Shown in pieces: positions 62,171 to 64,000 of a stretch of 64,000 nt of DNA; within the stretch, counting starts at the first letter, position 1; every line of letters begins with the position of its first letter. The position numbers and the translations under genes are program-made. Source of the DNA: Candidatus Omnitrophota bacterium (GTDB lineage: Bacteria > Hinthialibacterota > Hinthialibacteria > Hinthialibacterales > Hinthialibacteraceae); the NCBI GenBank assembly GCA_003598175.1, contig QZKN01000180.1, positions 1 through 64,000 on the forward strand, in the 5' to 3' direction. The notes below the pieces were generated by a model. It was not told where the DNA came from and did not search any database. It saw only the letters and a list, made by a program, of their open reading frames with translations.

Positions 62171-63365
62171 ATTTCGCCAGTTTCTTCGCATGGGCCAGAC
62201 AGAGCGCCATCATATCCACCATCGGCATGGTTCCCAAACCGCCGGCGATACAGGCGGTTTCGTTGAATTCCGTCACTTTATCGATGCGCGCTTCTTGCGA
62301 GCACAACATGACCGGCACCGGATGAAAACTGTGCGCTTTCCACGGGCAGGGCGTCGAATGATCGCCGGTCACGAGCAAAACGGAAGGATTCAGTTCCAGC
62401 AATTGTGGAAGCAGGGCGTCCACTTCTTCGATTACATGCACCTTCGCGTCGAAATTGCCGTCTTCGCCGTAACTATCGGTCTTTTTGATGTGGACAAAGA
62501 AGTAATCGTAGTTGTTCCATTGCTCTTTCAACGTCACAAACTCGTCTGCGGGCACGTCGCCGGTTTTCAGCACATCCATCCCCACCAGTCGCGCCACGCC
62601 TTTATACATCGGATAGGCGGCGATGGCGGCGGGATTCAATTTGTAGATTTCCTGCATCTGCGGCAGTTGTTCATACCCGTCGAATCCGCGCAGCAGCAGG
62701 CCATTTGCCGGCGCATCGTCTTTCAACAACTCAAATGCCTTCGCGATGAATTGATTGGCCAGATCCGCCGTGTATTTTGCCTTGGGATCCTCGCTGGTTG
62801 GCGTCGCCGGCAACGGTTTTTTACCGGTTGCCTGCGGGTCCGTATCGGAAAGCAGGCCGGAAAGACCTTCCCCGCGCAGGATGAACGCGGCGCGATGTTC
62901 TTTTTCCGGCTGGAAGAAAATTTCCACGCCCGGCAGTTTGATTTGGTTGAGTTTTTCGCAGAGTTTTACGCAGGTTTCCGTCGGAATCCGGCCCGCGCGG
63001 CGGTCGCTGACCAGGCCGTTGGCGTCGATGGTGGCAAAATTGACGCGCGCCGCCACATCGCCGCCTTTGATATCGAAATTTACGCCCAACGCGGAAAGAA
63101 TACCGCGTCCGATGTCGAATTTCAACGGATCATATCCGAACAAGGAAAGATGCGCCGGGCCGCTGCCGGGAGTAATGCCGGGAGCGATGGGAACCGCGAA
63201 ACCGCAGGTACTGCGAGCGGCGATGGCATCCAGATGCGGGCATTTTGCCGCTTCCAGCGGCGTTCCCTTTCCCGCCGAAAGGTCGCCTACGCCGTCGAAA
63301 ATCAAATAGACGATTTTTTCATCATTTTTTTCCGCTAATTTCTTAAGTAAGTCGAAACGATCCAT
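62160..63365 (-). CDS. apgM: 2,3-bisphosphoglycerate-independent phosphoglycerate mutase, archaeal type (ApgM)
   Basis: The 401-residue protein begins with the metal motif IVYLIFDGVGDLSAGKG, has LSLFGYDPLKFDIGRG and ARVNFATID, and ends with the metal-binding VTGDHSTPCPWKAHSFHPVPVML. This is the ApgM branch (alkaline phosphatase superfamily) of phosphoglycerate mutase, found in archaea and some bacteria, interconverting 3- and 2-phosphoglycerate in glycolysis. AAGGA lies 5 bases before ATG 63365. The M16-like gene is coupled downstream. Confidence 0.9.
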   Translation of the reverse strand: MDRFDLLKKLAEKNDEKIVYLIFDGVGDLSAGKGTPLEAAKCPHLDAIAARSTCGFAVPIAPGITPGSGPAHLSLFGYDPLKFDIGRGILSALGVNFDIKGGDVAARVNFATIDANGLVSDRRAGRIPTETCVKLCEKLNQIKLPGVEIFFQPEKEHRAAFILRGEGLSGLLSDTDPQATGKKPLPATPTSEDPKAKYTADLANQFIAKAFELLKDDAPANGLLLRGFDGYEQLPQMQEIYKLNPAAIAAYPMYKGVARLVGMDVLKTGDVPADEFVTLKEQWNNYDYFFVHIKKTDSYGEDGNFDAKVHVIEEVDALLPQLLELNPSVLLVTGDHSTPCPWKAHSFHPVPVMLCSQEARIDKVTEFNETACIAGGLGTMPMVDMMALCLAHAKKLAKYGA

Positions 63366-63409
63366 GATTGTCCTTCTTGATTCAATGGTAAAGTGAACTT
63401 CGCTATGTC

Positions 63410-63684
63410 GAAATGAATTTTTACGTCCCGGAAGCGTTCCGTCAAGCGTTGTCCGATTGGTTGCGCCGCCGATTCGATCTTATCCGTGATCACTTTATTG
63501 GCGCCGGCTTGCACAAGACGGTCGATGTCGAGCCGGTATCGCGTGAGGACCGGAATAGGCAGATAGGGCGTGAGTCTTCGCGCAGCCCCACCGCGCGTTC
63601 GTTGGCGTCGGGATTGTTGATGACGAGATTGAACTCACGCGATCATTCGACGCCCGGATGATGCAGCACTTTGGCTCTGGTCAT
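63410..63684 (-). pseudogene. Remnant of an RCK/TrkA-N domain (Kef-type K+ transport) gene
   Basis: Reading leftwards from 63684: MTRAKVLHHPGVE, a stop, then LVINNPDANERAVGLREDSR, and in another frame YLPIPVLTRYRLDIDRLVQAGANKVITDKI followed by SAAQPIGQRLTERFRDVKIHF. This is the last part of a TrkA-N/RCK NAD-binding domain as in KefB or KefC antiporters. A stop and a frameshift break it, and the membrane part is missing. It lies directly upstream of apgM. Confidence 0.75.
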
Positions 63685-63742
63685 AATAGGGGACGAGTCA
63701 GATAAAGAATTGAAAGAAAGTATCTATTGTTGGACATCGGCC

Positions 63743-63771
63743 TTGAACAAATTATTTTTACCTTTTATGAT
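63743..63771 (+). promoter_or_regulatory. Promoter of the leader-peptide operon
   Basis: TTGAAC (63743-63748, 4 of 6) and TATGAT (63766-63771, 5 of 6) are 17 bases apart. The predicted start is near 63778, 18 bases before the leader ATG. Confidence 0.65.
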
Positions 63772-63795
63772 ACGGTAATTCAAAAAGGCAGTGTT

Positions 63796-63873
63796 ATGAA
63801 CGAAAATTATACCTCCTTTTCCTTTTATTACTTTTGGTGGCCCATACATGGGATAAGAGGAGGGTCTGCCTAG
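63796..63873 (+). CDS. Aromatic-rich leader peptide (25 residues), probable trp/aromatic operon attenuator
   Basis: ATG 63796 opens a 25-codon frame with FSFYYFWWP in its middle, that is three Phe, two Tyr and two adjacent Trp codons in nine. AAAAAGG lies upstream as a ribosome-binding site. Such peptides make ribosomes stall when charged aromatic tRNA is scarce, which lets the downstream RNA refold. The order promoter, leader ORF, terminator hairpin and structural gene with AAGGAGG fits an attenuated operon for tryptophan or common aromatic synthesis. The pure size and codon content make chance unlikely. Confidence 0.75.
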   Translation: MNENYTSFSFYYFWWPIHGIRGGSA

Positions 63874-63896
63874 CACTTATTTCACATTTGAGTTAT

Positions 63897-63934
63897 AAAA
63901 GCCGCTGGAGATTCTCCTCTCCCGCGGCTTTTTT
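63897..63934 (+). terminator. Attenuator terminator with alternative antiterminator pairing
   Basis: AAAAGCCGC (63897-63905) pairs with GCGGCTTTT (63924-63932), followed by a T-run: a perfect 9-bp intrinsic terminator. CTCCTCT in its loop (63914-63920) is complementary to AGAGGAG in the end of the leader ORF (63856-63862), which would compete with the terminator. The leader end also contains CCCA-TACA-TGGG. Confidence 0.8.
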
Positions 63935-63986
63935 CATTTTTATCCGATAAAAGCGACTCATGAATTCAAGAAGGAGGACCCAAACC

Positions 63987-64000
63987 ATGATCAACGCAGC
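63987..64000 (+). CDS. Start of the attenuated structural gene (cut by window edge)
   Basis: AAGGAGGACCC precedes ATG 63987, which reads MINA before the window ends. Only four complete codons are visible, so no function can be assigned from sequence. The leader peptide suggests an aromatic amino acid gene such as trpE or a DAHP synthase. Confidence 0.5.

Noticed and set aside
62097-63338. A 413-codon plus-strand frame
   Set aside because: It is the antisense of apgM and the start of the M16-like gene, whose catalytic motifs are clear on the minus strand.

Overview
The window comes from a Gram-negative bacterium of moderate GC content. It encodes an LptD-type outer-membrane protein, a TolQ/ExbB energiser, Tat-dependent signal peptides, O-antigen-ligase-like and GT-C glycosyltransferases, and three orphan type IV pseudopilin-like genes of the FTLIELL type. 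Two genes encode exported Tat-type sugar enzymes (a DegT aminotransferase and a Gfo/Idh/MocA oxidoreductase), two encode sialidase-like proteins, one encodes a long Thr/Pro-rich secreted protein, and one encodes sucrose synthase sequence. Together these resemble genomes of uncultured candidate phyla such as Sumerlaeota or Hydrogenedentota, or PVC-related groups. That placement is inference. Genes are on both strands in short operons, and the only stable RNA gene seen is one tRNA-Ser.

Layout. 0-5.4 kb: ExbB/TolQ (cut by the edge), MogA/MoaB, tRNA-Ser(GGA), a metallophosphoesterase, a membrane glycosyltransferase and a GT2-methyltransferase fusion. 5.4-9 kb: a 29-residue highly basic protein with its own promoter, an unknown protein, a pseudopilin and a two-repeat secreted protein. 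9-12.4 kb: a three-gene sugar operon (ManA-like isomerase, TIM-barrel isomerase/epimerase, zinc dehydrogenase) closed by a strong terminator. 12.4-17 kb: a toxin-antitoxin-rich, partly decayed island with DUF4258/YgiT, an antitoxin-like ORF, a 129-bp MITE-like element, an XRE-ImmA/IrrE gene broken by an in-frame TAA, a PIN-like gene and VapBC. 17-25.5 kb: AlkD, a GT-C/NPCBM protein, a thioesterase, LptD, a second pseudopilin plus two-repeat secreted protein, and another PIN module. 25.5-33.6 kb: two sialidases, an M29 aminopeptidase, an HTH protein, ThpR, a GT-C enzyme and a methyltransferase. 33.7-39.4 kb (minus): Trm112-like, class III aminotransferase, RND/MMPL transporter and a propeller-like protein as one operon. 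39.6-44.2 kb: a Tat-exported cyclase-like protein, an O-antigen-ligase/TPR protein and a cyclic-nucleotide-binding protein. 44.2-48 kb (minus): a chimeric gene joining an internally deleted sucrose-phosphate synthase to most of a sucrose synthase, followed by a long-form sugar-1-phosphate nucleotidyltransferase. 48.5-59.2 kb: the Thr/Pro-rich protein with FG-GAP repeats, a third pseudopilin, DUF433, the exported aminotransferase, a lactonase, MazEF, a dead IS1380 transposase and the exported oxidoreductase. 59.6-64 kb: CNNM/CBS protein, inactive-looking M16 homologue, ApgM, an RCK-domain remnant, and a promoter/leader peptide/attenuator rich in Phe, Tyr and Trp before a gene that runs off the edge.

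Most genes serve envelope glycan synthesis, secretion, or sugar handling inside and outside the cytoplasmic membrane. The accessory content is mostly toxin-antitoxin modules in several states of decay and several families of short palindromic intergenic repeats. The strongest observations are the sucrose-enzyme chimera, the aromatic leader-peptide attenuator, the in-frame stop in the XRE-ImmA/IrrE gene, the MITE-like element carrying a promoter, the apparently leaderless promoter-operator of the MazEF module, and the paired pseudopilin/secreted-protein loci.
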